A stretch of DNA of 64,000 nucleotides, from assembly GCA_035285595.1 (NCBI GenBank), contig JAYKGV010000004.1, forward strand, positions 5,537-69,536, in the 5' to 3' direction. Made by a program: the position numbers and the translations under genes. This DNA is from VGJW01 sp035285595 (lineage in GTDB: Bacteria > Cyanobacteriota > Sericytochromatia > S15B-MN24 > VGJW01). Numbering within the stretch: the first letter of the stretch is position 1; the number at the start of each line of letters is the position of its first letter. The notes beneath the pieces are model-generated. The model was not told the origin of the DNA, did not search any database, and saw nothing but the letters and a program-made list of their open reading frames with translations. Of the stretch, positions 8,532 through 18,693 are shown piece by piece.

Positions 8532-10643
8532 TCAGGGCGCGTCGGAGTCCAGCTCGCGCACCAGCCTGTTGAAGGCATCGGCCACCCAGACGAAACCTGC
8601 CCCTCGCGCCGAGGGCACGGCTGCTGTCGGCATCCGCAGGCCCAGATAGGCATCGGTGATGTCCCGCTTCTCCGTGACGGCGACGAGGACAGGTGCCCAG
8701 CGACTGTCCCCCGCGCTGCTTGGAAAGGGCGGGATGGTCATGCGGTACACCGCATTGGCCCCGGAATCGCAGACGAGGACATCGGCGTCTGCGTTCGCGA
8801 GGGTCGAAGCCGTGGCTTGCAGCTGGATGGGATACTCGAGGGAGCGTCCCGAGGGTTGCACGCGTCTCATTCTTCGCAGGGTGGGTCGGAGCCCGTCTGC
8901 AGGCTGGCCCCTGAAGGCCGTCGGACTCTCGAGACGCAGGGCCACCAGACTGCGGTTGTCGGTGTCGGCCACATAGAGGGTCTGCTGAACCTCGGGACTG
9001 CTCCCCCGGGCTTCGTGGACGGCCACATCCATCGGCCCGGATAAGCCGATGCTGACGTTGCCGGGGATTTCCGGCGGCGCGAGCGCCAAGCCTTGGCCGC
9101 GCTTTCCTGTCCCGAGCAGGGTCGTGACATAGCCGACGGGGGAGTTGCCGACGGGTGCATACCGGACAAGCATTCGAACCCGGTGGTAGCCCGAGTCGGC
9201 CACGAAGATACGGGTCGTACTGTCGATTCGGGAGCCTGCCGCCAATCCCCGCGGCAGGGAGATGCCGGCATTTCCTGCTTCCACCGTGCCGTAGCGATCG
9301 ACGGCCGTACTGTCGCCGGGCTCGATCTCCTCGGCGGGATTGGCGCTGGCCGAGGCAGCAGGGACGGGAGTGGCCGCAGCAGGCAGGTTGCCGCCCAGCA
9401 TGGTGTAGACGCTGTCCTTCGGGCGTCGATCCTCCGCAGGATCCGCCGAGTTGTCCGGGAACCAAGCATAGACTCGGTTCCTGCCTGCGTCCGAGATCAG
9501 GACCATCCTGCGCCCCGTCAGGGTGTTCCGGATATAGACAGGATCCTCGGTGACAGCCAGGCCCCAGGGTTCGACAAGTCGAACCTCGCTTGCCTGAAGG
9601 CCGCTGCCGTTGACGATCTGGGGCGGAAGGTCCAGCCCCCCCCCGACAACCGTCAGGATGACGTCCTTGGTCAGGTCGGAGTCGCTGGTGAGGTTGAGGA
9701 ATCGGACCCTTCCGGCCGCGCTGTCCACATACAGCAGGCCCGTGGCGAACCGTCCGCTGCTGCGCGGCAGGCGGAAAGGGTGGAGCATGTCCGTGATTCT
9801 TCCTACCCGAACCATGGAGGCAGGGACACCGGCGAACTCCGGGAAGGGCGTGGCATCCGGACCGGGCAGCAGGGACGTCAGCAGGCCATCTTGTCCCACC
9901 CCGGCCAAATTCGAGGGGATGGGTTCCGCTCCATACAGGTACTCTCCAGAACTCACCCCGAGGAGGATGGTGTCCGAGTGGGCGGGGGTGGCCGCGGGTG
10001 CAGGTGATGTGGCCAGGACGGCGCGGACGACCCCGTTCCTGGCCGACAGGCGAACGGTGGCCGCCGTACGAGCCGTCAGTACCCCTGAGGCATTGATGTC
10101 TGCCGCTCCCGGCGGGTCGACCTGCCACTGCACGTAGGGCCTGTCGACGAGCTGGCCTGCCGTGTCCGTGCCGGTCCATGACAGCTGGATCGAATGGCCG
10201 GCTTGTGGCAATGAAAGTCGGTCGGTCGCGAGGGTCAGTTGTTGCAAGACCACCAAGGGGGCGGCACGTGCCGACTCCTGCTGGATCACCTCCACCACGC
10301 CCGTCCGGGCTCCTACCGGCACGGTCACGGCCAGCATGTCCACATTGCCTTGCACTCGCCTTGCGAGGACCTCCCAAAGCGCTTCCAGACCGCCCACTCG
10401 AATCCTGGTGCCCGGCAACGCCAGATTCTGGCCCATGAGAGTCAGTCGCGCCCCGGGACCTGCGTGGGGTGGGTCGACGGTGAAGTCACGCGTACGCGCA
10501 GGTTCAGCCTGGAGCGGATCGGCAACTGCGGCGGAGGGAGGCTGCTCCGGAGCCATGGGGGCTCTGGCCGTCGTGGCGGGCAGCCGACAGGCTGCGAGGG
10601 TCAGGCCTCCCAGCAGCAGAAATCGGTACACGGCGCGGCGCAT
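8532..10643 (-). CDS. Lipoprotein with IPT/TIG-like, Ig-like and NHL-type propeller repeats
   Basis: The protein has 703 residues and a lipoprotein signal whose lipobox L-A-A-C is at about residues 16-19. It continues with a proline/alanine linker, an IPT/TIG-like domain (about 55-125, with P-x-x-A-G-P-G-A-R-L-T-L-x-G), an Ig-like domain around 130-210, and then repeated segments of the type G-L-A-V-x-x-x-x-x-x-Y-I and I-F-V-A-D-S-G-Y-H-R-V-R, typical of NHL-type beta-propellers. It should be membrane-anchored and act in binding rather than catalysis; the ligand is unknown. GGAG lies just before the ATG. The gene is divergent from the coiled-coil protein at 10710. Confidence 0.75.
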   Translation of the reverse strand: MRRAVYRFLLLGGLTLAACRLPATTARAPMAPEQPPSAAVADPLQAEPARTRDFTVDPPHAGPGARLTLMGQNLALPGTRIRVGGLEALWEVLARRVQGNVDMLAVTVPVGARTGVVEVIQQESARAAPLVVLQQLTLATDRLSLPQAGHSIQLSWTGTDTAGQLVDRPYVQWQVDPPGAADINASGVLTARTAATVRLSARNGVVRAVLATSPAPAATPAHSDTILLGVSSGEYLYGAEPIPSNLAGVGQDGLLTSLLPGPDATPFPEFAGVPASMVRVGRITDMLHPFRLPRSSGRFATGLLYVDSAAGRVRFLNLTSDSDLTKDVILTVVGGGLDLPPQIVNGSGLQASEVRLVEPWGLAVTEDPVYIRNTLTGRRMVLISDAGRNRVYAWFPDNSADPAEDRRPKDSVYTMLGGNLPAAATPVPAASASANPAEEIEPGDSTAVDRYGTVEAGNAGISLPRGLAAGSRIDSTTRIFVADSGYHRVRMLVRYAPVGNSPVGYVTTLLGTGKRGQGLALAPPEIPGNVSIGLSGPMDVAVHEARGSSPEVQQTLYVADTDNRSLVALRLESPTAFRGQPADGLRPTLRRMRRVQPSGRSLEYPIQLQATASTLANADADVLVCDSGANAVYRMTIPPFPSSAGDSRWAPVLVAVTEKRDITDAYLGLRMPTAAVPSARGAGFVWVADAFNRLVRELDSDAP

Positions 10644-10709
10644 GGACTCCTTCTACCCTCGCCCCAAAGAGGCTAGACCGGGTTAGCGACGACCACACGG
10701 GGGTAAGGC

Positions 10710-11603
10710 ATGACCATGCCTTCGCAGCGAGAACCCATGGGCACGCCGGATAACAAGGCCGGGGTTACCGAACAAGCCAAACTAGACGCCGCCAAGCTCG
10801 AGCAGCAAATCCGGGCGACGACGCGCGAGCTCAGGCTGCGGCTCGAATACCTCGATCACCTTGCCCAGCAGCAGCAGACCGAGCTGGAGCAGCTGAGAAG
10901 TCAGCCTTCAGGCCCTCAACGCAACCAGGCCATCTCCCGGATCGAGCAGAAGCTGGGCTTCTACCAGATGATCAAGGCGGCGTCCGAGGGCTTGGAAGAT
11001 GTGCAATCCAAGCAGCCGACTTCGATTGCCCAGGGTCGGACGGACACTTCTCCCTTGCGTGTCACCAACCAGGACCTTACCAACATGCGACTCATCGAGG
11101 CGCAGTCCATCCTGGCCAGCGCGAAGCTGGCCGTCGAGGATCTCGCGCCCCGGATGCGCATCCTGGCTGGGGTACTCGGCAAGCCCGGCCGCTACGCTCC
11201 GCCGGAGCTGGCCCAGCTCAATCGTCTCAAGGAACGTCTGAAGAATCAGGCTCATCTCCTGCCGCGCCTGCAGTTGGCCTTGCAGACCTATGACGAGATG
11301 GTGGCATCCCTGCCCCAGCTGACCCAGCAGGTCGACGAGGTTCGCAGATTGACGGGGCGAGATGCCTTGCAGCAACTGCAGACCCTCCGGACCCCGGTCC
11401 TTGCCGGAAAGCTCTACCAACTCGAGCGTCTGCCTGCCGAGGTCGCCGGGGATCCTGAATTCTCCAAACTCTTTCCCGAGCCCCAGCCGATTCGCCTGCC
11501 AGTACCTCAGCGTACACCCACGGGACAGTTGCCGGCGCAGGATGCGCGGCCCGCGAAGAAGGGCGGCGGCTTTCTGGGGCTCTTTGGCTTGGGCCCGAGA
11601 TAA
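10710..11603 (+). CDS. Coiled-coil protein of unknown function
   Basis: This 297-residue protein is not assigned to a family. It is glutamine- and leucine-rich with strong heptad character (about 20-90 and 150-235) and no signal peptide or membrane segment. The end is proline-rich and followed by a glycine/phenylalanine/leucine tail. Candidate starts are ATG at 10710 (used here), 10716 and 10737; a GGGGTAAGG stretch before 10710 could serve as ribosome-binding site. It is divergently transcribed from the propeller lipoprotein. Confidence 0.6.
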   Translation: MTMPSQREPMGTPDNKAGVTEQAKLDAAKLEQQIRATTRELRLRLEYLDHLAQQQQTELEQLRSQPSGPQRNQAISRIEQKLGFYQMIKAASEGLEDVQSKQPTSIAQGRTDTSPLRVTNQDLTNMRLIEAQSILASAKLAVEDLAPRMRILAGVLGKPGRYAPPELAQLNRLKERLKNQAHLLPRLQLALQTYDEMVASLPQLTQQVDEVRRLTGRDALQQLQTLRTPVLAGKLYQLERLPAEVAGDPEFSKLFPEPQPIRLPVPQRTPTGQLPAQDARPAKKGGGFLGLFGLGPR

Positions 11604-11679
11604 GCGTATCGGGGTCGGCCCCGAGACCGGACGAAGCGGGTTTCTGTCGGGTAGGTGAGATTGTCACCCAAAGCATCAA

Positions 11680-11704
11680 CCCCCTGCGCGCACGTTGCAG
11701 GGGG
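11680..11704. terminator. GC-rich hairpin between convergent genes
   Basis: CCCCCTGC and GCAGGGGG form an 8-bp stem around a 9-base loop between the ends of the convergent genes at 11603 and 11728. Neither side has a clean T run, so it is only a possible bidirectional terminator. Confidence 0.4.
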
Positions 11705-11727
11705 CTGATTGTCAGAGGCTCGGCAGG

Positions 11728-12030
11728 TCAGGCTTCGCCAAACACGGCGCGGCTCGCTTTGGCCACCAGATTCATGAGCTGGTCGAAGAGCTTCTCGAAG
11801 GCCTCGGCGTTTTCAATCTTCTGTAGGCGCTCTTTCTTGGCGCCGGAGGAGAAGACTTCTTTGGTGCGCTGCCACATCCCGGGGTTTTCGGCCTTGAACT
11901 TGTCTTCACCCAGCGCCTTGCGGGCCAGATTGACCTCCTGGGCAATGGCGCCGAAATCGAAAGAAGGGGGTTCGACCTTCACGGGAGCCGCCGTCGGTGC
12001 CAAAGGCGTGTTGGCTTTAATCATGCTCAT
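11728..12030 (-). CDS. Small soluble protein of unknown function
   Basis: This 100-residue protein has a proline/threonine-rich start, a charged middle and a hydrophobic-amphipathic C-terminal helix (about 75-98). The start at 12030 is chosen because AGGAGAGG lies ten bases upstream. A longer in-frame reading reaches 12486, but it runs antisense through queG and has no family-like content. No homologous family is recognised. It lies 56 bases downstream of queG on the same strand. Confidence 0.6.
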   Translation of the reverse strand: MSMIKANTPLAPTAAPVKVEPPSFDFGAIAQEVNLARKALGEDKFKAENPGMWQRTKEVFSSGAKKERLQKIENAEAFEKLFDQLMNLVAKASRAVFGEA

Positions 12031-12085
12031 GGTGAACCTACCTCTCCTCATGTTTGTACCGGAATCATCGGTCGTCTTGTCCGAT

Positions 12086-13186
12086 TTAACAGATTCCCAA
12101 TAAAGCCTTGTCGATCTCGGATTGAACCAGAGGATCGGTTTCGGTACGGGCCATCTTGACCAGCGTGCGCCGGTCACCGTGTCGTCCCAGGGCCCAGGCC
12201 ACATGGGCGCGGACGACCGGCAGATCGTGAGCGACATGTGCGCCGAGGACAGGAGCGGCTTCGGGATGGCGGCTGTTGCCCAGCACCACGGCTGCATTGC
12301 GTGCAAGGCCCTCGCGCCGCGTCCGCTTGATGGCACTCTTGCGGAATCTGGCCGCAAAGCCTTCCGGGGAGAGGCCCAGCAACTCATCGAGCACGGGGTA
12401 ATGCCGGTCCACCCGGGCGCGAAAGGCCTCGGTACGGGTCGGTACGGCCTTTCGGTTCCAAGGACAGGCTTCCTGGCACAGATCACAGCCGTAGACCCAC
12501 TCGCCGAGGCGGGGACGATCGAGGTCGGTCAGCATGCCTCTCGTCTCGATGGTCAGGGTGCTGATGCACAGCCGGGCATCAAGGGTATTGGGCGCGACGA
12601 GCGCACCCGTGGGACAGGCGGCGAGGCAGGCCGTGCATCGGCCGCACGTGATGGGGACCGGACGTGGGACAGGGTATTCGAGGCTTGTCAGCAGGACCCC
12701 GAGGAAACCGAAGGATCCCTGGCCCGGTACGATGAGGTTGCAGTTGCGGCCGATCCAACCGAGGCCCGCGGCTTCTGCGGCACTGCGCTCAAGCACGGGC
12801 CCTGTGTCGACATAGGCTCGGGCGAGGGGATCGCCGAGGCGCTCGGCCAACAGGCGCAGCCTCGGCGTCATCACGTCATGGTAATCCTCGCCGAGGGCAT
12901 AGGCTGCGACTCTTCCTCGGGGAACATCGTCCGGCATCGGGCCTGCGGGAGGTAGATCGTGGCGCTGGTAGACGGCAATGATGCTGCGTGCCTCGGAGTG
13001 GACCTGCCGGGGGTCGATCCGACGCTCCGGGGTGCGTGCCAGCCAGGCCATGGACCCGTGGAAGCCTTGCGCAAGCCACTGCGTGAAGGCTGGCCCGTAC
13101 CGCGAGGATTCCGCGGGTGCGGCGCCCACGGCGTCGAAGCCCAGGCTCGAGGCCTCTGCCCGCAGGGTGTCCGGATCCGCTCGCAT
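12086..13186 (-). CDS. queG: Epoxyqueuosine reductase QueG
   Basis: This 366-residue protein carries the QueG pattern: an N-terminal cobalamin-binding half with L-G-F-D-A-V-G and R-R-x-D-P-R, then two [4Fe-4S] motifs, C-G-R-C-T-A-C-L-A-A-C-P near 180 and C-D-L-C-Q-E-A-C-P near 235, followed by HEAT-like helices. It reduces epoxyqueuosine to queuosine in tRNA, the last step of the pathway; QueF is encoded at 42.6 kb. The start at 13186 gives the usual family N-terminus; an upstream ATG at 13222 is possible and would bring the reading to within 15 bases of the divergent aldehyde dehydrogenase start. Confidence 0.93.
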   Translation of the reverse strand: MRADPDTLRAEASSLGFDAVGAAPAESSRYGPAFTQWLAQGFHGSMAWLARTPERRIDPRQVHSEARSIIAVYQRHDLPPAGPMPDDVPRGRVAAYALGEDYHDVMTPRLRLLAERLGDPLARAYVDTGPVLERSAAEAAGLGWIGRNCNLIVPGQGSFGFLGVLLTSLEYPVPRPVPITCGRCTACLAACPTGALVAPNTLDARLCISTLTIETRGMLTDLDRPRLGEWVYGCDLCQEACPWNRKAVPTRTEAFRARVDRHYPVLDELLGLSPEGFAARFRKSAIKRTRREGLARNAAVVLGNSRHPEAAPVLGAHVAHDLPVVRAHVAWALGRHGDRRTLVKMARTETDPLVQSEIDKALLGIC

Positions 13187-13236
13187 GCCTTCATCATGCA
13201 GCAGCCGACAGCTGCTTTGCATGGGGGGACCGGCCC

Positions 13237-14613
13237 TTGAAGGACATCATCGAAGGCGCCCGCAGGGCCCAGAGGGCCTGGGGCGAGCTGACACCTGCCG
13301 AGCGTGCCCGCCGTATGCGGCCTTGGTGGCGACGGATCCTGCAAGGCATGGGGCCCTTGGCCGAGGCCATCGCGGAAGAGACGGGCAAGCCACGCTTCGA
13401 GGCGTTGTTTCACGAAGTCCTTCCCCTGCTGGACGGCCTGCGCTACCAGATGAGGCAGGCGCCGCGACGGTTGCGTCCCCGGCGGCTGCCGTTGCACCTG
13501 GCGCTGCACCGACGTTCGGAGCTGGTGCCGGTGCCGTTGGGCGTGGTCGGCATCATCGCGCCGTGGAACTTCCCGGTGGCCATCGGCATCGGCGATGCGA
13601 CCACCGCCCTGCTGGCAGGAAATGCCGTGGTGCTCAAGCCCTCGGAGCGAACGCCGCATGCCACACGTCTGGTGGCGGGCTGGTGGGTCGAGTGTGGTCT
13701 CGATCCGAACCTGCTGCAGGTCCGAACGGGAGGACCCGAGGCGGGGCAGGAACTCATCGCCGCGGGGCCCGACCACATCATTTTCACGGGGTCCGTGCCC
13801 GGGGGGCGCAAGGTCGCCATGGCGGCTGCCGAGCGGCTGATTCCGACCACGCTCGAGTTGGGAGGCAAGGCCCCTGCCCTCGTCTGTCCTGATGCGGACC
13901 TCGCCGAGACGGCACGCACCCTGGTCTGGGGTGCATATGCCAACTGTGGGCAGGTGTGTGCGTCCGTCGAACGAGTCTACGTCCCTCGGCAGATCTGGAC
14001 GCCCTTGTTGGAAGAGTTGCGCGGCGCGCTGAAGGGGTTGCGGCCCGGGTTGGATGTCGGTCGCCCCACGATGCCCGAGGCCGTCTCTCGTTGGGATGCC
14101 CAGGTGGCAGATGCCGTGGCGCGTGGAGCCCAGACCTTCCGTCCGGAGGCCGACTTTGCCGCGCCTTTCTATCCGCCCACCTTGCTGGCTCCGTGTCCAT
14201 TCGATGCGCGTGTGATGCAGGAGGAGACCTTCGGGCCGCTCCTGCCGCTGTGCCCGGTCGAGGACGTGGACGAGGCCATGGCTTTGGCCAACGCAAGCGA
14301 GGTGGGTCTCCTGGCCTACGTCTTCACGCGGGATGTGGCGGCCGGGCGTCACCTCGCCGCCAAGCTCGAAGTCGGGACCGTCATGATCAATGAAGTCATC
14401 CTGAGCCATGCCATGCCTGAGACGCCCTGGGGTGGTCAGAAAGACTCTGGATGGGGGCGTGTGCATGGCGAGCAGGGCTTGGACGCGGTGGTGCACTGGC
14501 GCCATGTGAACAGTCCCGGTTTCACGTGGCGGCTTCGTCCGTGGGTGCATCCTTACGAGGAGGAATGGATGCGCCTTGCGGAGCGGTGGTTGCCCCGAAT
14601 CTGGAGGGTCTAG
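13237..14613 (+). CDS. Aldehyde dehydrogenase family protein
   Basis: This 458-residue protein has the NAD(P)-dependent aldehyde dehydrogenase signature: P-W-N-F-P near 110, K-P-S-E near 140, the catalytic Glu in L-E-L-G-G-K-A-P, the catalytic Cys in C-G-Q-V-C and the E-E-T-F-G-P motif. The substrate cannot be told; the sequence looks like the short succinate-semialdehyde/benzaldehyde-type members. The start is taken as TTG 13237 because GGGGGGA lies seven bases upstream; an open frame extends to 13117, but only antisense to queG. It ends in CTAG, which is shared with the stop of the convergent small membrane protein. Confidence 0.85.
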   Translation: MKDIIEGARRAQRAWGELTPAERARRMRPWWRRILQGMGPLAEAIAEETGKPRFEALFHEVLPLLDGLRYQMRQAPRRLRPRRLPLHLALHRRSELVPVPLGVVGIIAPWNFPVAIGIGDATTALLAGNAVVLKPSERTPHATRLVAGWWVECGLDPNLLQVRTGGPEAGQELIAAGPDHIIFTGSVPGGRKVAMAAAERLIPTTLELGGKAPALVCPDADLAETARTLVWGAYANCGQVCASVERVYVPRQIWTPLLEELRGALKGLRPGLDVGRPTMPEAVSRWDAQVADAVARGAQTFRPEADFAAPFYPPTLLAPCPFDARVMQEETFGPLLPLCPVEDVDEAMALANASEVGLLAYVFTRDVAAGRHLAAKLEVGTVMINEVILSHAMPETPWGGQKDSGWGRVHGEQGLDAVVHWRHVNSPGFTWRLRPWVHPYEEEWMRLAERWLPRIWRV

Positions 14614-14819
14614 ATCACAAGCAGTGCGCCAATCAGGACCAGAACGACCCCGCCGCCGACGCCGATGAGCTCATTCTTGGTGTGGCCCGCCGCGTCATGG
14701 ACGAACTCCTTGTCCACGACCTGGGGACCGTCGAAGTCGCGCAGAGCCAGCTGCGACCACGTGGCCAGCGCGAAGCCTGCAAGGATCAACAGGACGGCCA
14801 GCAGCTTGCGACGGTTCAT
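14610..14819 (-). CDS. Small membrane protein, two predicted helices
   Basis: This 69-residue protein has a positively charged start (M-N-R-R-K), a membrane helix at about 5-20, a polar stretch with F-V-H-D-A-A-G-H-T-K, and a second glycine/valine-rich helix at about 51-68. The layout resembles small DUF3185-type membrane proteins, which is only a weak suggestion. Its TAG stop overlaps the aldehyde dehydrogenase stop within the palindrome CTAG. It is divergent from the SDR gene at 14871. Confidence 0.6.
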   Translation of the reverse strand: MNRRKLLAVLLILAGFALATWSQLALRDFDGPQVVDKEFVHDAAGHTKNELIGVGGGVVLVLIGALLVI

Positions 14820-14870
14820 CGTGTCATGATGCAGCCCGGCAAGCGGACGGACAAGCGAATGGGAGGGGAC

Positions 14871-15614
14871 ATGCAGCAGGCGTGGAGTGGTCGATCGGTG
14901 CTGGTCACGGGGGCGAGCCATGGGATCGGCAGGGCGACGGCCGAGGCTTTCGCGCGGCGCGGCGCGGCGGTGGTCGTGCACTACGGTGCCGACAGGACCG
15001 CCGCCGAAGAGGTCGTGCGCGGCATCGCGTCTGCGGGGGGACGTGCGTGGGCGTTGGGTGCCGACCTTGCGACGGCCGAGGCATGTCGGGAGCTGGTGGC
15101 GAGGTCATGGGAGCTTGCGGGTCCCCTCTCGTCTGCGGCCCTCTGCCACGGCATCGTCCGCAGGGGTGGATGGGAGAATGTCGATGAAACAGCCTGGGAT
15201 GATGTGCTGGCCATCAATCTGAAGGCCGTTTTCTTCACGACGCAGGCTCTGGCCGTGCGCATGCGGGAGGCCGGCGGCGGTAGCCTTGTTCTGGTCGCCA
15301 GCATGCGGGCGCTGGAGGGGGCGCCGTCCTCTCCGCACTACGCGGCGGCCAAGGCCGGTGTCGTGTCCCTCGCCAAGTCGGCGGCCCGGGCGTTTGCCCC
15401 GACGGTGAGGGTCAATGCCCTGTCCCCGGGGTATGTCGACACGCGATTGCAGGCCGGGCTTTCGGCGGAGCAGCGGGAACGCATCCTCGAGGGTATTCCG
15501 CTGGCGCGTATGGCGAGTCCGGACGAGATAGCCCGCAGCATCGTGGCTCTCGCCGGCGATGAGCTGTCGTATGTGACAGGCCAGACCATCCTTGCCGATG
15601 GCGGCCGAATTTAG
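14871..15614 (+). CDS. SDR family NAD(P)-dependent oxidoreductase, FabG-like
   Basis: The 247 residues form a classical short-chain dehydrogenase: nucleotide-binding T-G-A-S-H-G-I-G near residue 13, an N-L-K-A motif, the catalytic Ser in V-A-S, Tyr and Lys in Y-A-A-A-K, and the terminal D-G-G. The resemblance is to 3-oxoacyl-ACP reductase FabG, but no fatty-acid genes are adjacent, so the substrate is open. The ATG at 14871 follows GGGAGGGG; the open frame upstream (from 14451) is not used. Confidence 0.85.
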   Translation: MQQAWSGRSVLVTGASHGIGRATAEAFARRGAAVVVHYGADRTAAEEVVRGIASAGGRAWALGADLATAEACRELVARSWELAGPLSSAALCHGIVRRGGWENVDETAWDDVLAINLKAVFFTTQALAVRMREAGGGSLVLVASMRALEGAPSSPHYAAAKAGVVSLAKSAARAFAPTVRVNALSPGYVDTRLQAGLSAEQRERILEGIPLARMASPDEIARSIVALAGDELSYVTGQTILADGGRI

Positions 15615-15661
15615 CGGCATGTCACGGAAGGTAAAGTTGCGTTCATCTTCCGTTTCCGGGC

Positions 15662-15690
15662 TGGACATCCCTCCGGGCGCCTAGTACCCT
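15662..15690 (+). promoter_or_regulatory. Candidate promoter of the act operon
   Basis: TGGACA (15662-15667) and TACCCT (15685-15690) are separated by 17 bases, about 55 bases before actA. The -35 is close to consensus and the -10 is weak. An imperfect hairpin pairing ACGGAAG with CTTCCGT lies just upstream and could end the SDR transcript. Confidence 0.35.
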
Positions 15691-15744
15691 GCTACCCATC
15701 CTTTCAGGCAAGCTTCGCTCTCTCATCCCTTCACTGGAGTCGTG

Positions 15745-16350
15745 ATGAACCCGATCAAGGCCCTTGTGGCGGTCGCCCCCGTGGTGGCCATCGGCGCCCT
15801 CGCGTTCGTGCTCTACAGCGAGCACGCGCACGAAACTGGCTGGAGCATCGGTGCCCCGCATGCCAGTCCGGTCAAACAGCCGATTCTGTTCTCTCACGAG
15901 ATTCATGTCGGCAAGCGTGGGATTTCGTGCACCTATTGCCATCAGTTCGTGGACAAGAATGCCCACGCCGGCATTCCCCCGATGGAGACGTGCGTCGGAT
16001 GCCACAAGACTCTGAACGTGGCCGCGCTGCCGAAGTGGGAGCAGGAAGAGATCGGCAAGTTCATGACGGGCAATGCACCCAACATGACGCTCAAGGATCC
16101 TTCCAAGCCGATCAAGTGGAATCGGGTCTATGACCTCCCTAATCACGCCCACTTCCCTCACCAGGTTCATATCTATGCCCTGGCGACCAAGCAGGGCAAG
16201 GAGGCCGAGACGGCGTGCATCAACTGCCATGGCAACATCGCCAAGCAGGAGGTGGTGCGTCAGGAGGTGGACCTGATCCGCATGGGCACCTGTCTTTCCT
16301 GTCACGACAAGTACGGCGCCAGCAAGGATTGCTGGTCCTGTCACTACTGA
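15745..16350 (+). CDS. actA: Alternative Complex III subunit ActA, multihaem cytochrome c
   Basis: This 201-residue protein has an N-terminal membrane anchor (about 6-25) and five CxxCH haem motifs (C-T-Y-C-H, C-V-G-C-H, C-I-N-C-H, C-L-S-C-H, C-W-S-C-H), as expected for the pentahaem ActA. In Alternative Complex III it carries electrons from the iron-sulfur subunit towards the acceptor on the periplasmic side. ATG 15745 has GGAG five bases upstream; a GTG at 15742 is directly before it. It is the first gene of the act operon. Confidence 0.88.
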   Translation: MNPIKALVAVAPVVAIGALAFVLYSEHAHETGWSIGAPHASPVKQPILFSHEIHVGKRGISCTYCHQFVDKNAHAGIPPMETCVGCHKTLNVAALPKWEQEEIGKFMTGNAPNMTLKDPSKPIKWNRVYDLPNHAHFPHQVHIYALATKQGKEAETACINCHGNIAKQEVVRQEVDLIRMGTCLSCHDKYGASKDCWSCHY

Positions 16351-16366
16351 TTTCCGAGGAACCCCG

Positions 16367-18693
16367 ATGGAACGCCGCGAATTCCTGAAGCTCTCGGGGC
16401 TGGCCGGTACGGCCTTGGTCCTGGGGGGCTGCGAGGACTACAACTCCCAGCTGGTCGCCTATGTCGATCGGCCCATTTCCCTGGAGCCTGGTGAAGGTAA
16501 CCATTTCGCCACGACGTGCGACATGTGCGCGTCGGGGTGTGCGGTTTCAGTCCGCGTGGTCGAGGGGCGCACCGTGAAGGTCGAGGGGCTCGAGGGTCAC
16601 CCGCTGAGCCGCGGGGGGCTTTGTGCCCTGGGTCAGGCAGGCGTGCAGCATCAGTACCACCCCGATCGCTTCCGCGGGCCTGATCTTCGTTCCAAGGCGG
16701 GCGAGGTGAGCGCCGATTACCTCAAGCTCAAGATGTTGGGCGACGAGGCGTTCCGCGCCATGAAGCGCCCGACGACGGTGGGTGAAAACTTCAAGGTGGG
16801 GATCACCAGCTTTGCCGCGCCTGACTTTGCGCTCGCTGATGCTAAGTGGGCTGAGACCCGCAAACTCGGTGGCGAACTTTGGACCGCTGCGGCGGACCGG
16901 CTTGGCAAGGTCCTGTCCGAGGCGGGCGCCGGCGCCGTGATCGTGCTGGGTCCGCAGGTCCGTGGACATCGCTACCAGCTGGTGGCTCAGGCGGCCAAGG
17001 CCTTCGGGGCGCCCGCCCCGGTCATCGTCGAGCCCTTTGGCTACGAGGTGCTGCGGGCGGCGAATCAAGCGGTTTACGGCCGTCCCGACATGCCGTACGT
17101 CGATTTGGCCAACACCGAGCTGGCCCTGTGCTTTGGTGAGGAGCCGTTCACGACGGGGCCGGCCCCCACGCTCTACAACTGGGGCTTCGGGGAGATGCGT
17201 CGTGGCCGCGAGTTGGTTCGCGGGCTGTTCGTGGTCGTCAGTACCCGGATGGGCGAGGCGGCTGCTATCGCGGATCTCTGGATTCCGGTCCGTCCGGGAA
17301 CGCATGGGGTCATTGCCCAGTTGGCTCTCCATGCCATGGGCAAGGGTGGTGTGACGGTCGCCGAAGCCCACGAGAAGACGGGTGCGCCCGTCGAGCGGCT
17401 TGAAAAGTTCGTGCGTTGGGTCTCCCAGATTGACACCAAGGTGGCCTTCGGAGGCGGTGAAGTGCTCGGGCACACCAATGCCGTCGAGACGCTGACATTG
17501 GTCAATGGTTTGAACGTGGCGGCAGGCATGGTCGGACGCAAGGGTGGCATCCTTCCTGCGGCGCCCGCGCCCATCACCGGCATGGCTCCGCCGGCTCCCT
17601 TGAGCTTCAAGCAGCTCCTGGGCCTGGTCGACCAGATGAAGGCGGGCAAGGTCAAGGCCTTGGTGGCGATCGGCGTCGACCTGTTCATGGCCTTGCCGGG
17701 CTCGGCAGGCCTTGAAGATGCTCTCAAGTCCGTGCCTGAAGTGGTCTCGTTCGCCACGGTGCCGGATGATACCGCCGCGCTCGCGACGATGGTCCTTCCG
17801 GACAGCACGTTCCTCGAGCGCTGGGGAGACGCCACGCCGTCCGTGGGGTCGGGCTCTTCGGTCGCCACGCTGATGCAGCCTCTGGTCGTGCCGTTTTTCG
17901 AGACCCGTTCGGCCGAGGATGTTCTGATTGCCGCTTCCAAGGCAGCCGGCAAGGATCTGGGCTTCCCTTCGGCCGAAGCTTACTTCAAGGCCAAGTGGGC
18001 CGGTGTGGCGAATGATAGCCAGGTCCCCGGAGCCCAGAGTGCCTGGAAGAAGGCCCTGCGCAACGGTGGCATCCACAAGCCCGCCCTGGGGGCGCCCCTG
18101 GCGGCCAAGATGCCCCCGGCCAACCTTGCGGCCCCCAAGTTCGAAGGCGACGACAATGAGTTTCCCTTCGTGTTGCAGCCTGTCAAGTCGGTGAAGTATC
18201 GCGAAGGCCAGGCGGCCCACCTGCCTTGGTTGCAGGAGATGGCTGATCCCATGTCCGCTGCGGCGTGGGGTGGTTGGCTCGAGCTGAACCCTCACACGAT
18301 GGAGAAGTTGGGCGTGGCCCAGTACGACGAAGTCCTCGTCAAGAGCCCCTTTGGTGAAGTCAAGGTCGGCGTCGTGCCTTATCCTGGCTTGCCTGAGGAT
18401 GTCGTCGGGATGCCGTTGAACTTCAGTCGAAACCATGGCACGCGTTACGACAGCGTCGAGGGTGGCAGCACCTGGGAAGCCACGATGAAGAAGGATCCCG
18501 GTCGCGGTCAGGATGCCCGTGCCCTGCTCGGTGCCAAGGCCGAGCCAGTGGCCGGTGGTCTGGCCTGGGGTTCGGTTCGCGTCTCGGTGACGCCGACCGG
18601 TGCCAAGTCCAAGCGTCTCGTGCTGGTGTCCAAGAGCATCCAGCCGCAGGAATCGCCCGCGGTCCCCGCGCGCGTTGAGCAGGAGTTCAAGGT

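Noticed and set aside
7243..10377. Long open frame of 1,044 codons on the minus strand
   Set aside because: It overlaps the rod/hook-like and propeller lipoprotein genes in another frame on the same strand, has an Arg/Gly/Pro-rich random-looking product and no domain. It arises from high GC.
16547..18436. 629-codon frame antisense to actB1
   Set aside because: The product has no family resemblance, while the plus strand encodes a well-conserved ACIII subunit.
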